Part shown: positions 32,749 through 40,635 of the stretch, piece by piece | How positions within the stretch are numbered: position 1 is the stretch's first letter | Layout: each line of letters starts with the position of its first letter | The notes under the pieces: model-generated | Told to the model about the DNA's origin: nothing | Seen by the model: the letters and a program-made list of their open reading frames with translations, nothing else | Databases searched by the model: none | Origin: Bacillota bacterium | GTDB taxonomy: Bacteria; Bacillota; Clostridia; Lachnospirales; Lachnospiraceae | Length of the DNA stretch: 64,000 bases | Assembly (NCBI GenBank): GCA_023398375.1 | Contig: JAEWSH010000084.1 | Coordinates: 1 to 64,000 of the forward strand | Reading direction: 5' to 3' | Made by a program: the position numbers and the translations under genes

Positions 32749-34527
32749 CTAATTAAATAGAGCAAATACCGATGCTTGTTTTGACCCTTTAACTTCCGTA
32801 CAATTGGCACCATCTCGCACAAACATTTCTTCTTTGTAATAAACTGGTGAATTTCTACACAACACTTCAATCATCAAAACAGTTCTATTGCTATAAGTAA
32901 TAGGCGTTATATTTTTTGTTACTTGAACCTTTAAATCATCAGGCAATTCTGATTGAGAAATTTTAGATGTAATATATGATATGTATTCATCTAAAGTCAC
33001 CTCCTTGAGCTTTGCTTCTCTTTCCAAACCGACTATTCCAAAATCATAGTATCGTGGGACTTTTCCAATTCCATCTAGTTTCTCTACTCTTAGAGTATCC
33101 TTTTCATTATCAGTTACACCAATAAACAAATAGCCTTTCCTTCCTTTCCCCAAGTTTGCTAAGGCTGCTATATTTTTAATAATTTTATCTTCAAAAGTTT
33201 TATCACTTATTTTACGTTTAGAATCTCCTAAATCATATAGTCCTTGTTTAAAATCATAAACTGCACTTTCTACCTTCGACTTCATTAAATAATTTTGAAA
33301 ATCAATTAGATATGTTGTTGGACTTCTAAACGTATTTTCTGATTTTATGAAGTAATTCTGTATTAATCCTATAGTCAAATTAATATTTTTAGTTCTTCCA
33401 CTTGTTGTATTAGAATTACTAGTACGAGGAATTTTAGAATGCAAATCTGTAACAGCTATTTTAATATTATTATTATCAAAAGGTTCTTTATTTTGTTTTA
33501 TTATTAATTCATAGAAGGCCATAAAAAGTGTATAAAATGCCTCTTTAACTGGATTACTTCCGGCATGCGGGTTTAATACATTTTTTAATCGTTCACCATT
33601 AAGACCATAATCGCAAAAATTAAAGATATGAGAAAAAACTATTTTTACATCATTTTTAATATTATCTCTACCCATTGCATTAATTTTTATTTCTAAATCA
33701 TTTGACTTATCGGTTTCACCAGTTCCATAAAAATTATTAAATTCTATCTTACTTGCTGCAAATGGTTGACCCATAATAATAGATAGTAGAATGTCCGCCA
33801 CAAATTGCTCATCTTCACTATCTCTCACATTAGGTGCTGTTAAAACACCATGTTTACACCAAAATGTTTCATCAGCAATTACACCATATCCAACCGGTGC
33901 ATTTCTTGAATCTATACTTATTTCAGGCATTTCTGATAAAAGTAATTGATCTTTAGATACATCTCCCCTAATTTCACACGAAACATCTCTAACAAGCATT
34001 GAAAATTGACTTATGTTTCCGGCTTGTCTTACTTCCTGAGGAGAAAGATGTTTTCCATTTGCATTTATTCTTCTGAACGTCTCATTAATATCTTCTGAAT
34101 TCTTAGATTCAAAAATAGTAACCGGAAATTGATACGAAATAAATTCTGCAACTTCCTCTTGTGAAATATTGTTTACTTCTTTTTTGATTTCAAATATATT
34201 TTTATCAGCTATCGTCTTTGCAAATGTATAATCTTTGACACTAAAATACTCTTCTTCTTTTGCTATAATAGGAAATTGATTTTCGATAAATGAAAAAATA
34301 GCATTTAATCTTTGCATACCATCAATTATCTCATATTTACCATTATCGATTTCAGCTAACAAAATTAATGGGACAGGATATTTTTTCATAATAGAATCTA
34401 TTAGACTTTGTTTTTCCTTTACCGTCCAAACTAATTTTCTTTGGTATTGTCTATTAACATATAATGCATTTTTACGATATAATTCGTATGCTTCCATAAT
34501 TGACATTCCTCTTGGTGATTGTATCAT
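32749..34527 (-). CDS. DUF262-AlbA_2 (Schlafen-like) fusion, probable defence protein
   Basis: A 592-residue protein. The N-terminal DUF262 domain (ParB/Srx-like, as in GmrSD-type enzymes) has IIDGMQRL with D69-G70-x-Q72-R73 and the following FRRINANGKHLSPQEVR, both typical. The C-terminal part from about 415 (ESAVYDFKQGLYDLG, IAALANLGKGRKGYLFIGVTDN) matches AlbA_2/Schlafen ATPase-like domains. DUF262 proteins sense or cut modified phage DNA, and AlbA_2 proteins are often RNA- or DNA-processing. This combination differs from the usual DUF262-DUF1524 nuclease. GGGGGAG precedes the ATG. The next gene upstream encodes a nuclease-like protein; a joint system is plausible. Confidence 0.75.
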   Translation of the reverse strand: MIQSPRGMSIMEAYELYRKNALYVNRQYQRKLVWTVKEKQSLIDSIMKKYPVPLILLAEIDNGKYEIIDGMQRLNAIFSFIENQFPIIAKEEEYFSVKDYTFAKTIADKNIFEIKKEVNNISQEEVAEFISYQFPVTIFESKNSEDINETFRRINANGKHLSPQEVRQAGNISQFSMLVRDVSCEIRGDVSKDQLLLSEMPEISIDSRNAPVGYGVIADETFWCKHGVLTAPNVRDSEDEQFVADILLSIIMGQPFAASKIEFNNFYGTGETDKSNDLEIKINAMGRDNIKNDVKIVFSHIFNFCDYGLNGERLKNVLNPHAGSNPVKEAFYTLFMAFYELIIKQNKEPFDNNNIKIAVTDLHSKIPRTSNSNTTSGRTKNINLTIGLIQNYFIKSENTFRSPTTYLIDFQNYLMKSKVESAVYDFKQGLYDLGDSKRKISDKTFEDKIIKNIAALANLGKGRKGYLFIGVTDNEKDTLRVEKLDGIGKVPRYYDFGIVGLEREAKLKEVTLDEYISYITSKISQSELPDDLKVQVTKNITPITYSNRTVLMIEVLCRNSPVYYKEEMFVRDGANCTEVKGSKQASVFALFN

Positions 34528-34704
34528 TTTAACTCCCCCTTAATTAATATTATTTACAAATTATACCTTTAAAAAGTGTAGATTACAAGAATTTGAGATT
34601 CCGTTTTAACTATTTCAGATAATTTTGAATCGCATTTTTTGTCATGCTGAGCATTTTTTATTAATTATATATGTATCTTTAATATGACCCTTCAAAAGAA
34701 AATT

Positions 34705-36408
34705 CTAGATATATGTTTTCCCGTCCATTTTAACGCTTTTTTCCAATGGACATCTTTTATAATTAATATTAGTTTTTTGATCTTGTATCTTTTTAATAAC
34801 CTTTGTTAGATCGAGTTGATTATTTTCTTCGTATTCCTTTAACAAATAAGAAAACATAAATGTTGATATAACATGTCTTTTATTTTCTGTATCATGAAAC
34901 TGAATTCTCTTATCTATAAATAAGTACATCACTTTCAAAGTCTCAACATTTTCAGCTATGTTAGTTCTATATTCGAAAATTTTATCGTAATTAATCTTAT
35001 CTAGTTCTAAATAATATTTATGCTTATTAAGTTGTGTCCTGTAAACTTCGTTGACTGCTCTTTCTATTTTCACATAATCATCCGTAAATGCATAAACATT
35101 TTCTTTCCATTTGCATTCTATAATCAACAAACAATTGTGTGCTTTATCATATAATGCAACATCTATATCGCTTTGCAAATTTTTACCCATAAATTTTTTA
35201 TTAGGTACAGAGTATTGGTGATTATTGCCAAATATAATGTTTTCATATTTATCAACACTATTAATAATATAGTCTACTATAGATTGCGCTATTGTTTCCT
35301 CATGCTTTGGAAAATTGATATTTTTATGGTAATGTCCATTTACAATCGAGAATTGAAAATCATTTAACATAAACGACGACGGAATCCATAAGACTTTGTT
35401 GTCAAATACTAATAATGGAAATTCGCAAAAACCTCCTTTTTCTACATTTATGTCCATTGACCAATAATCAATATATCTACTCAGTGTTTCCTCATTTATG
35501 CCTATTTGTGCTGCACTTTTAATTAAGTGTTCTTTGGTATATACACAATAATTAACATTTTTATTCTTTATAAAAGGCGGTACAAGAGATGACAGCATAA
35601 AATTGAGCATACTTATTCTGCTTATATAGTAGAAGAAAGCTATCAATCTAACTAGTTCATTTTTATCACTGATTATTGAACTTTCAACCTGTTCTGCAAT
35701 TTTATTTACATCAATTGACACTCGATTTTTGCATATTCGAAATAATTTTGCATCTATATTTTTAACCATTAAATCAGTTCTATAAATATATTCTAATATT
35801 CTTTCAGGATATTTAACCAGTTTCTCAGGATCAAATTTTTCATGCAAATACAAGTCCACTTTAGCAACTTTACTACATTCTTTTTCATTTTGTAACGCGT
35901 CATCCAACCCATAATAATAAAGTAATTCTTTATTGTACTCTTCACTTATCTCGGGAAAATGAAACTCAAAAGTATTCTTTTGTATTTCATGTAATTTTAC
36001 TTTCGCTACACTTCTCTGAATTCCAATATGTTTTCCATTTTTATATCCTTGATATAATTTTTGTATTGTGTCACAACATGATTCTCCAAAGCCATCTTCG
36101 TCATAATCAAATTGACATTCCTCAAATTGAATCTGTTTTTGCCTTTTTAACATTTCATGAATAAACCAATATATTGCCTCACGTAACGGATTCACAGTAA
36201 TTAACAATTCCATTGCATCAAATCCCATTTCTACCGAAGCATCACGCATCATTTTAAACTGGTTCTCTAATACTGTTATAGGATATGCAATCATATTTTT
36301 AAAATTGTTTTCACAAATTATAAAAAGTTTATCTAAACTTTCTTTTGTATTTTGTAAAATAATATTTTCTATTTGTTTTCTTACTAAATATTCTTCATCC
36401 TTATTCAT
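34705..36408 (-). CDS. large protein with C-terminal PD-(D/E)xK nuclease-like domain
   Basis: A 567-residue protein of unknown family. The first 400 residues are helical with no motif I recognise. Near the C-terminus SDIDVALYDKAHNCLLIIEC is followed by KWK, giving D414/D416 and E431-x-K433 after a hydrophobic strand, which is the PD-(D/E)xK nuclease pattern. It lies 177 bp upstream of the DUF262-AlbA_2 gene on the same strand, within the ICE cargo. AGGAGGGG precedes the ATG. An antiphage effector is likely but not shown. Confidence 0.65.
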   Translation of the reverse strand: MNKDEEYLVRKQIENIILQNTKESLDKLFIICENNFKNMIAYPITVLENQFKMMRDASVEMGFDAMELLITVNPLREAIYWFIHEMLKRQKQIQFEECQFDYDEDGFGESCCDTIQKLYQGYKNGKHIGIQRSVAKVKLHEIQKNTFEFHFPEISEEYNKELLYYYGLDDALQNEKECSKVAKVDLYLHEKFDPEKLVKYPERILEYIYRTDLMVKNIDAKLFRICKNRVSIDVNKIAEQVESSIISDKNELVRLIAFFYYISRISMLNFMLSSLVPPFIKNKNVNYCVYTKEHLIKSAAQIGINEETLSRYIDYWSMDINVEKGGFCEFPLLVFDNKVLWIPSSFMLNDFQFSIVNGHYHKNINFPKHEETIAQSIVDYIINSVDKYENIIFGNNHQYSVPNKKFMGKNLQSDIDVALYDKAHNCLLIIECKWKENVYAFTDDYVKIERAVNEVYRTQLNKHKYYLELDKINYDKIFEYRTNIAENVETLKVMYLFIDKRIQFHDTENKRHVISTFMFSYLLKEYEENNQLDLTKVIKKIQDQKTNINYKRCPLEKSVKMDGKTYI

Positions 36409-36550
36409 TTTCCCCTCCTATACTTAATTTCTGTGTCGTCAGTGCCAATTAAATCTGGAAATATGATTACTGCATCACTAAACACTCACTCCCTCTTTAT
36501 ATTTTTCTATCTACAACTTCCTGCTGATATAAGATTAAACTAATAGTTGC

Positions 36551-36588
36551 AAAAGCTCCACCGAGACATAGTCATAGGCAGAGCTTTT
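36551..36588 (-). terminator. terminator after the ASCH gene
   Basis: AAAAGCTC pairs with GAGCTTTT, extended by GCC/GG pairs, in the 259 bp between the ASCH gene and the nuclease-like gene. It would end transcripts of the P-loop/GNAT/ASCH unit. Confidence 0.6.
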
Positions 36589-36667
36589 CATAAATCTATT
36601 AAATTCTATTATGAATAAACCTTTTCGAGCGTGTTTTCCCCTATCACATTTATCGAATTTTATTTTA

Positions 36668-37057
36668 CTAACTAACAACAACTTTATCTGACAAATACAT
36701 ATATGATTGTGGTGCTACCTTTACACCAATTTCTTCCAATGATCTAGGGTTGTCATATTTCATAACCTCACCGAGTTTATATGCCGCAGCCGTCTTTCTG
36801 TCTCTATAATATTGATCATAGAACCTCTTTGTTATTCCGGATTGTTCCTTTGTAATTTTCCAAAGTTCCTTTTTATCCATTTCAAGTACATCTAAAACTT
36901 CTACCTCGCCTACAATTTGCTTTATAGGAAAAGTTGAATAAATAACAATTTTATCTATTTTTCGCTTGCATATTTTTTTTCTGTATTCATATACTTTTTC
37001 TCCACGTAAAATATTTTCTACATGTTCTGGATTAATTGATAATAACATTTTGCACAT
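36668..37057 (-). CDS. ASCH-domain (PUA-like) protein
   Basis: A 129-residue protein that is mainly an ASCH domain: MLLSINPEHVENILRGEKVY and YRKKICKRKIDKIVIYST give the characteristic basic pocket, and EVEVLDVLEMDKKELW follows. The family is PUA-like and binds or hydrolyses modified nucleosides or RNA. ATG at 37057 is used; GTG 37066 and ATG 37048 are alternatives. It overlaps the GNAT gene by 26 bp, so the two are coupled. Third gene of a compact unit. Confidence 0.7.
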   Translation of the reverse strand: MCKMLLSINPEHVENILRGEKVYEYRKKICKRKIDKIVIYSTFPIKQIVGEVEVLDVLEMDKKELWKITKEQSGITKRFYDQYYRDRKTAAAYKLGEVMKYDNPRSLEEIGVKVAPQSYMYLSDKVVVS

Positions 37058-38102
37058 TCGTATCACCCATTTCTAATATTCTAATAAATTCTTTCTTTGA
37101 ATAATCTATTTTATAAGGATGTGCTGGAAAAAGACCATTTATGCTTAATGTTTTATGGTTTACATTGTGTCCTCTTCCAAAAAATCCATTATAAACCATC
37201 TCTATCATTACTACATTTCTATTATTATTATAAATATCTATTAATTCTTCATTTGAAAAAACTGTCTTATTACCTGCAAGTTTTATATAATCATTAATTG
37301 TTACATTACAGCTATTGCTACCTTTAATTTTAACAATCTTAGTTATTGTGGCAAACGACGTTATTACTGATTTATATGTAGCACCCGTACTGCCTTCATA
37401 TTTACGGTATATTCCTACCGGTTCTCCAACTTCATAATGCATCATAGACCAAGGAGTTCCAATATAAATTTTTGTTATACCATTACCTGCTGTAATCTCT
37501 TCAATTTCCTTATTATTACCCATAAGTTCTGAATACGGAAATAATCTATCATGAAAAGTTTCGATAATAGGAATAACTCCCGCTTTATTAAAATTAGGTT
37601 CAAGAAAAGGAAATGCTTTATAAGCATCAGTATAATCTATATTTTTTCTGCTCTTCAGATATACACTTTCGCCTCTATCATTTTTACCAATACAGCAAAA
37701 TCCAAACTTTTCAAATAAATTAATTAATACTTCATGCTTTTCAAATACTGTAACATAAATTTCCTCAACTTGTTTTTCTTGCCATTTCCATAATGCAACA
37801 CCCAAGGCTCCTTCGCCAAGCCTTATTCCTCTTTGTCTTTCAGAAAGCCTTAGAGTCCCGATTTTAACCCTTTTAACAGCCGGTAATTTTTGGTCAACTA
37901 ATTCAATTATTTCATTCTCGTCCTTCAGATATAAAAAAGCTCCAATGCCCTCTTCGTCATTATATACTAAGGTTTCTTCTCCTTCTTTACTTTTTCTTTT
38001 AAACCAATCAACAAATTCTGGATAGTCACTCTTAAGTGAATCAAAAAAAGAGTCCTCTAAGTTAACATCCTGAAATTTTTTCCACTGAAATTTTCCCCTC
38101 AT
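37032..38102 (-). CDS. GNAT acetyltransferase with PUA/EVE-like C-terminal domain
   Basis: A 356-residue protein. The N-terminal GNAT fold is seen in RLSERQRGIRLGEGALGVAL (acetyl-CoA loop region) and VFEKHEVLINLFEKFGF. From about 190 a second domain contains IYIGTPWSMMHYEVGEPVGI, Lys/Arg patches and NRNVVMIEMVYNGFFGRG, which suggests a PUA-like nucleic-acid-binding fold. GNAT plus PUA-like combinations may acetylate RNA or a bound nucleotide, but the substrate is unknown. It is 12 bp from the P-loop gene and overlaps the ASCH gene. Confidence 0.65.
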   Translation of the reverse strand: MRGKFQWKKFQDVNLEDSFFDSLKSDYPEFVDWFKRKSKEGEETLVYNDEEGIGAFLYLKDENEIIELVDQKLPAVKRVKIGTLRLSERQRGIRLGEGALGVALWKWQEKQVEEIYVTVFEKHEVLINLFEKFGFCCIGKNDRGESVYLKSRKNIDYTDAYKAFPFLEPNFNKAGVIPIIETFHDRLFPYSELMGNNKEIEEITAGNGITKIYIGTPWSMMHYEVGEPVGIYRKYEGSTGATYKSVITSFATITKIVKIKGSNSCNVTINDYIKLAGNKTVFSNEELIDIYNNNRNVVMIEMVYNGFFGRGHNVNHKTLSINGLFPAHPYKIDYSKKEFIRILEMGDTNVQNVIIN

Positions 38103-38113
38103 ACACTGCCTCC

Positions 38114-38632
38114 TTATATATTTTTAATGATAAAATCAATAGCTTTTTCTAAATCTTTTGAACCTGAACTTATAAAAATTGGCACATTTAAGAATTCTGC
38201 CACTTCTAATGCATACTGCTTTTCTTCGTTTTGAAAAGAATCAATATCCCCTATATCAATTTCTATTCCGTCTCTACACTTTCTACGATCTGCAATAATT
38301 TCTGCATCTTCCGTTAATAACAAAATCGCCTTAGGTGCTATCTGAGTAAATGTACTAAATTCAATACGTTCAATTTCACCATTTTTATTAAGTAGACAAA
38401 AATGTCCGTCTAATACAAATTTATTATTTTTGCTTTCTTTCCTCCTTAGTTCTTCAATCAAAATCTGTTGATTGTCCGAAATATTACTAGCTAATTTACT
38501 TGATTCAAAACTACACTTTTTATAATCTGATATTAATGAACTTGCAGTATAAGCTTCAATATTACATTTTCTTTTTATTTCCTCTGTAAAATATGACTTT
38601 CCAACTCCATGTATACCACTAATAAAAATCAA
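38114..38632 (-). CDS. P-loop NTPase/kinase-like protein
   Basis: A 172-residue P-loop protein: ISGIHGVGKSYF (Walker A 6-13), then the helical substrate region, VLDGHFCL at the Walker B position and ADRRKCRDG as a lid-like arginine segment, as in adenylate-kinase or nucleoside-kinase folds. It is the first gene of a three-gene unit with GNAT-PUA and ASCH proteins. A role in phosphorylating a nucleotide or RNA end is inferred from the fold class. The start follows a GGGGG ribosome site. Confidence 0.6.
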   Translation of the reverse strand: MIFISGIHGVGKSYFTEEIKRKCNIEAYTASSLISDYKKCSFESSKLASNISDNQQILIEELRRKESKNNKFVLDGHFCLLNKNGEIERIEFSTFTQIAPKAILLLTEDAEIIADRRKCRDGIEIDIGDIDSFQNEEKQYALEVAEFLNVPIFISSGSKDLEKAIDFIIKNI

Positions 38633-38891
38633 AAAAATCCCCCCCTTATATTTTATAGAACATTTGTTCTTCTGTCAAATATATTCTAGACACTGGGATG
38701 ACCGCGATACTTTGTTCCCAACGCTTTTTTAATTATACTCTTTGTTAATTTTTTTTTCTACAATAATTAAAAATGCCTAAAAACTTTTCCAATAATAAAT
38801 TCATTGGAATATTATATCTGATATTAATTTTTTGAATTGTTTAGCTGATTCGAGCACATACCTACACATTTAGACAACCAAATGGATCTGG

Positions 38892-39031
38892 TTTTACATG
38901 CTAGACTATAAAGTAAAGAGATGATGAAACTTGTCTTTTTGAATTGTTCCCTTCATCTCGCATTACATAGATAGCATGTAAAAATTTAAAAATCAAGGGC
39001 AGCTTTAGCTGTTCATATACCCTTGATTTTT
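38892..39031. other. structured region with terminator upstream of the P-loop gene
   Basis: TTTTACATGCTA (38892-38903) pairs with TAGCATGTAAAA (38972-38983), enclosing a smaller stem GAGATGA/TCATCTC. Next to it AAAAATCAAGGG/CCCTTGATTTTT (38988-39031) is a strong two-way terminator. The 800 bp from 38640 to 39437 hold no gene; the rest is AT-rich and includes the origin-like repeats. The larger stem could be a small RNA ended by the terminator. Confidence 0.5.
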
Positions 39032-39186
39032 AAATAGGAGTCATGAACGCATAGCCTACAGGAAGCTTTCGATGAATACCGTAAGGAAAGGTAATATCTA
39101 TGATATAGAGTAAATATAATATAAAGAATAGATATAATAGAATTTCAAAAACACTTCTAACTCCCAATATATGCACCTTTCAGGGC

Positions 39187-39397
39187 TTATCCACAAGTAC
39201 AAAACTTGAATATATTCTCTCTAATATGTAATAAATTTTGAATAGCTCTACTTTTTTCAGGAACATAATTTGAATGGAATATTTTTCCATGTTATGAATT
39301 TTGAATACTTTTTCTCTTTTTGCACAAAAAAATAAGACCCTCTAGGTCTTTGATCTAAGAATTTCATTTTCATTTTTCGTTTTCATATTTTTGAATG
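39187..39397. other. candidate replication origin: DnaA box and TTTTGAAT repeats
   Basis: A perfect DnaA box TTATCCACA is at 39187-39195. CTTGAATA (39205-39212), TTTTGAATA (39236-39244), ATTTGAATG (39268-39276), TTTTGAATA (39299-39307) and TTTTGAATG (39389-39397) recur in the same direction, the first four about 31 bp apart. They lie in AT-rich DNA just downstream of the Rep-like gene. DnaA box plus iteron-like repeats beside a Rep-like gene fit a plasmid-type origin. Confidence 0.5.
39334..39351 (-). terminator. terminator after the Rep-like gene
   Basis: AAGACC/GGTCTT with a small loop is followed on the minus strand by A and seven T. It would end the transcript of the Rep-like gene at 39438. 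Confidence 0.55.
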
Positions 39398-39437
39398 ACT
39401 TATTTCAACGTGAAATAGACCAGCCTTCACTGATCTG

Positions 39438-40292
39438 TTAACATTCTATTCCTAATTCCTTACGTAATAATTTATGTACGAATGCCGGCGATATATTCCG
39501 GTTCCATTTATATTTATTGCTTTGTCTTTCATTCCTGCAGTAAAGGCTCTTTTCAAAAGCTTTAGAGAAGCATTCCTGAAGCCGGCTGCCATAATCTTTG
39601 TAATATTGTGCAACCAATGATACCGTATCTGTGAATGTCTCTGGCGCATTTTTTACTCTGTTTCTTCTCAAAACTGTCTTTGCTATTCCCTGGGAGAATA
39701 GTTTTTTATCTGTTGGTGCATTTGCTTTATAAACTTTCTTGCGTGGTGTAATCCAATATTTATTATCTCGAATTCCGATCAGGAAGAACTTCTTCAGGTT
39801 CTTCAGATAATTTTGGATTGCACGTTTTGTCACACAGAGCATTTTTGTAAATATGCTATAAAGATTTTTTACACTGATACAATACCTTCCTTTATTAGCT
39901 CCGCTTACCTTAATCATATGCATGGCCAGAAGCTTCTCGTTGGCTTTTAAGGCATAAAAATCATGCGAATGGAATAAGTCATGCCCTGTACTGATATAGC
40001 TCTCAGAATTGGCTTCTACGTTACTAAAATCATTATCTAGGATCAATACGTCCCAATCATAATAGCTGCCCTTTTGTGCCATGATAATATTCTTTTCCTG
40101 TAGACCTTTTAGGGCATCGTAAAAAGCCTGGTAAGATACATCTATGGCTGCACATACATCACGGTAATAGATACCCATTACATTTCCTCTGTCAAATTGG
40201 TAATGAGATATGTATAATAATAGATTAAGTTCGGTACTCGTTACATGTGATGCTATTAATTTGTCCAGTACTTTACTCTTCAGCTTTTGCAT
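39438..40292 (-). CDS. Rep-like winged-helix replication initiator
   Basis: A 284-residue soluble protein of the plasmid-initiator type. Two winged-helix-like segments are seen: VTSTELNLLLYISHYQFD with DVCAAIDVSYQAFYDALKGL (17-65), and ENLYSIF-like CVTKRAIQNYLKNLKKFFLI (about 153-172). The basic C-terminus (KAFEKSLYCRNERQSNKYKW) may bind DNA. It resembles initiators of clostridial plasmids and ICEs. A DnaA box and repeated TTTTGAAT sequences lie just downstream. It is the rightmost ICE gene before the att site and is read toward the origin-like region. Confidence 0.6.
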   Translation of the reverse strand: MQKLKSKVLDKLIASHVTSTELNLLLYISHYQFDRGNVMGIYYRDVCAAIDVSYQAFYDALKGLQEKNIIMAQKGSYYDWDVLILDNDFSNVEANSESYISTGHDLFHSHDFYALKANEKLLAMHMIKVSGANKGRYCISVKNLYSIFTKMLCVTKRAIQNYLKNLKKFFLIGIRDNKYWITPRKKVYKANAPTDKKLFSQGIAKTVLRRNRVKNAPETFTDTVSLVAQYYKDYGSRLQECFSKAFEKSLYCRNERQSNKYKWNRNISPAFVHKLLRKELGIEC

Positions 40293-40320
40293 GTCCCCAC
40301 ATCCTCACATTAACATATTT

Positions 40321-40361
40321 AAAAGGAGAGATCCTTTGAATCTCAAAAGCCTCTCCTTTTT
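40321..40361. terminator. terminator beside the right ICE end
   Basis: AAAAGGAGAG (40321-40330) pairs with CTCTCCTTTT (40351-40360) with T-runs on both strands. On the circle it would follow the recombinase frame by 3 bp, so it is probably the recombinase's own terminator; when integrated it ends the truncated spoVT transcript. Confidence 0.75.
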
Positions 40362-40423
40362 CCTTACTTATTCCCTACTCTTTCAATTAAGTTGATTAGG
40401 TTCAAAGCAAAGTTTTCTTCACT

Positions 40424-40433
40424 TGTCAATGTT
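40424..40433 (-). repeat. inverted end repeat, right copy
   Basis: TGTCAATGTT, the reverse complement of 6611-6620, 6 bp inside the right att core. Probable recombinase half-site of attP. Confidence 0.5.
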
Positions 40434-40439
40434 GTCTGT

Positions 40440-40449
40440 AGTGGGTCAC
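40440..40449. other. attachment-site core at the right end of the ICE
   Basis: AGTGGGTCAC, identical to 6591-6600, at spoVT codons 31-34 (S-D-P-L) in the same codon phase as the left copy. Confidence 0.9.
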
Positions 40450-40549
40450 TTTCTCTGATCCTTAGAGTTCTTCTAATTTCCTTTGGTATTACCACACGTC
40501 CCAGATCATCTATTCTTCTTACGATTCCTGTTGCCTTCATAATTAAAAA

Positions 40550-40608
40550 CCTCCAATTTACAATTATAGTATTTTTTGTCTTTGATACTATTATTTGTAA
40601 ATTAGAGG
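40550..40608 (-). promoter_or_regulatory. hairpin covering the spoVT ribosome site
   Basis: A long inverted repeat (40550-40572 with 40585-40608) has about 20 matched pairs. On the minus strand it ends GGAGG then TTTTT and the spoVT ATG is 9 bases on. It can act as the terminator of the upstream arabinofuranosidase gene, and in a readthrough RNA it would hide the spoVT ribosome site. Confidence 0.6.
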
Positions 40609-40635
40609 TTTGTATGCGTTCAAATGTTGTTATTT

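Larger units (their letters stand above)
6591..40449. mobile_element. 33.86-kb integrative conjugative element inserted in spoVT
   Basis: The element is bounded by identical 10-bp cores AGTGGGTCAC at 6591-6600 and 40440-40449, inside the two halves of spoVT. It holds a large serine recombinase at the left end, a parAB partition locus with repeated palindromes, a Tcp-type conjugation operon (VirB4, VirB6-like, coupling ATPase, cell-wall hydrolase, TcpC, TcpD and TcpE), a TcpM-like relaxase candidate, a Rep-like gene with an origin-like region, two toxin-antitoxin systems and defence-like cargo. Nearly all genes run on the minus strand. No inactivating break is seen in the main transfer genes, so the element may be mobile. 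Confidence 0.92.
40364..40540 (-). pseudogene. spoVT: spoVT 5' part joined to an ICE-encoded tail
   Basis: A 58-residue ORF. Residues 1-34 are the start of SpoVT (MKATGIVRRIDDLGRVVIPK, then RESDPL), the first half of the AbrB-type swapped-hairpin DNA-binding domain. After the att core the frame enters the ICE and continues for 24 residues (QTTLTSEENF through ERVGNK). The rest of the AbrB domain and the GAF domain are 33.8 kb away. GGAGG precedes the ATG. The short protein is unlikely to bind DNA as SpoVT does, but it could still affect dimers. The tail is predicted to be the C-terminus of the recombinase on the excised circle. Confidence 0.92.

Noticed and set aside
6591..40449. prophage interpretation of the inserted element
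   Set aside because: No capsid, portal, terminase or tail genes are present, whereas a full set of conjugation genes is; the few phage-type genes are minor cargo.
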